From: SAR86 cluster bacterium AG-422-O05 | GTDB lineage: Bacteria > Pseudomonadota > Gammaproteobacteria > Magnimaribacterales > D2472 | Length of the DNA stretch: 64,000 bases | NCBI GenBank assembly: GCA_003213495.1 | Contig: QCMW01000001.1 | Span: 310,001 to 374,000 of the forward strand | Reading direction: 5' to 3' | Shown here: piece by piece, positions 63,328-64,000 of the stretch | How the letters are laid out: every line of letters begins with the position of its first letter | Numbering within the stretch: position 1 is the first letter of the stretch | Notes under the pieces: generated by a model | Told to the model about the DNA's origin: nothing | Databases searched by the model: none | The model's input: the letters and a program-made list of their open reading frames with translations, nothing else | Position numbers and translations under genes: made by a program

Positions 63328-63579
63328 ATGGGTTGGCTTAAAAATCTTTTACTGGGTGGTGCTGCAGCAAAAACATATCAAAATGTTTACAATAGACCAA
63401 TAATAACCCCACCATATGGCTATGTAATTAGAGGCCTTAAACAAAAAGGTTTGGGATCAACTTGGGTGGTAAAGTATTCAAAAAGAAAAAGTATGAATGT
63501 AACCGCTCAATTCACTGTGAACGGAAGCACTAGGTCGGTAAATATTGGTGGAGATCAATTTACAGTCGATTGGCCTTAG
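63328..63579 (+). CDS. Small protein of unknown function
   Basis: An 83-residue protein with a short Gly/Ala-rich N-terminal segment (MGWLKNLLLGGAAA) and a predominantly beta remainder (YGYVIRGLKQKGLGSTWVVKYSK, NVTAQFTVNGSTRSVNIGG). Codon use resembles its neighbours. It follows the Coq4-like gene by two bases, so it is likely co-transcribed. I do not recognise it; it could be a membrane-associated partner, but there is no direct evidence. Confidence 0.65.
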   Translation: MGWLKNLLLGGAAAKTYQNVYNRPIITPPYGYVIRGLKQKGLGSTWVVKYSKRKSMNVTAQFTVNGSTRSVNIGGDQFTVDWP

Positions 63580-63618
63580 AGAGACTATTTAAACTAATCA
63601 ATAATTGGGGAGAAGATA

Positions 63619-64000
63619 ATGAAATTAAATGATGCAAGAAAAAAAGGAGCACAAAATTTAGCTGCACTTACAATTATTGCAGTTTGTGTATATCTTGGGT
63701 TTAAGCCTTTAACAGAATTTGTAGATGATCCTGTCTCCTCAGGCATTGTTGCAGCTTCTCTTGGTGCTGCTTTTGTAATAATCATAACTATGTATCTTTT
63801 AAATAAACAAACTGAAATTGAACAAGAAAGTAAGCAAGGAGAGAAATTATTCGAAGAAAAACTGAAAATTTATTGGCAAATCTTTGATGCTACTGAAGAG
63901 ATGCTAGAAGACGGTCGCATATCAAAAGAACAAGAAATGAAAAAATTACCATTTGTTATGGCAAGGCTCGTTACAATTGGCTCGGACGATGTCATATCAG
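63619..64000 (+). CDS. Membrane protein, truncated by window end
   Basis: The ATG at 63619 follows GGGGAGAAG, a strong Shine-Dalgarno. The ORF stays open for 127 codons to the window edge and is missing from the track. Two hydrophobic helices (about 12-27 and 43-61) are followed by a charged, probably coiled-coil cytoplasmic stretch (KQTEIEQESKQGEKLFEEKL). The visible part shows no family I recognise. Confidence 0.7.
   Translation, partial: MKLNDARKKGAQNLAALTIIAVCVYLGFKPLTEFVDDPVSSGIVAASLGAAFVIIITMYLLNKQTEIEQESKQGEKLFEEKLKIYWQIFDATEEMLEDGRISKEQEMKKLPFVMARLVTIGSDDVIS

Noticed and set aside
1-64000. CRISPR array, tRNA/rRNA genes, insertion sequences, toxin-antitoxin or phage-defence islands
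   Set aside because: I looked for regularly spaced repeats, cloverleaf-like intergenic sequences, transposase motifs and defence-type genes; the gaps are too short and the gene content is housekeeping throughout.

Overview
The window is a dense, AT-rich stretch of chromosome from a free-living bacterium. Gene content and order point to a streamlined marine gammaproteobacterium, most likely of the SAR86 type. The gammaproteobacterial part rests on conserved neighbourhoods: zapA-6S RNA-fau, ubiE-ubiJ-ubiB-tatABC, lptM-dapF-DUF484-xerC-yigB, lnt-corC-ybeY-phoH-miaB, nnrD-tsaE-amidase, dksA-pcnB and cytochrome c4/dsbA next to engB. The SAR86 assignment is inference from low GC, tiny spacers and an aerobic heterotrophic gene set; no 16S gene is present. 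I see no insertion sequence, prophage, CRISPR array, tRNA or rRNA.

Layout. 0-7.5 kb: a partial lipoprotein and tyrS (-), a minimal PutA with an M23 endopeptidase and anmK (+), then erpA and a small secreted protein (-). 7.6-15.3 kb (+): hemG-hemL, a PfkB kinase, dksA, pcnB, a deoxynucleoside kinase, acs and a lipoprotein. 15.3-19.2 kb: an MBL/Nudix pair (-) divergent from an alpha/beta hydrolase and a membrane-anchored propeller protein (+). 19.2-24.9 kb: nnrD-tsaE-amidase, priA, L31 type B, dut, L28. 24.9-34.7 kb: an orphan iron-binding lipoprotein, ubiH-pepP, a coiled-coil protein-zapA-6S RNA-fau, a DUF5916 outer-membrane protein, ilvA, rpiA and a glutathione peroxidase.

34.7-48.4 kb: an intergenic region with a strong minus-strand promoter, two hairpins and a 28-codon ORF; a fadB-type beta-oxidation enzyme; L,D-transpeptidase-lnt-corC-ybeY-phoH-miaB (-); DUF1820; orn; rsgA-ubiE-ubiJ-ubiB-tatABC (+). 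48.4-54.2 kb (-): tkt-pgk-fba(class I)-dtd-LOG-membrane protein. 54.4-60.3 kb (+): metK-ahcY, a 27-codon lptM, dapF-DUF484-xerC-HAD-ubiK. 60.3-64 kb: cytochrome c4-dsbA-cupredoxin (-), then engB, a Coq4-like protein, an unknown small protein and a truncated membrane protein (+).

The genes describe aerobic heterotrophy: proline, acetate and fatty-acid use, ubiquinone biosynthesis (ubiE, ubiH, ubiJ, ubiB, ubiK and a Coq4 homologue), haem synthesis, Tat export and envelope maintenance. Compaction is extreme: all 11 convergent gene pairs overlap or are separated by 7 bases or fewer. No gene-free stretch exceeds 300 bases. The longest interval between annotated proteins of normal size is 34749-35036, which is also where I see the most interesting unexplained structure.
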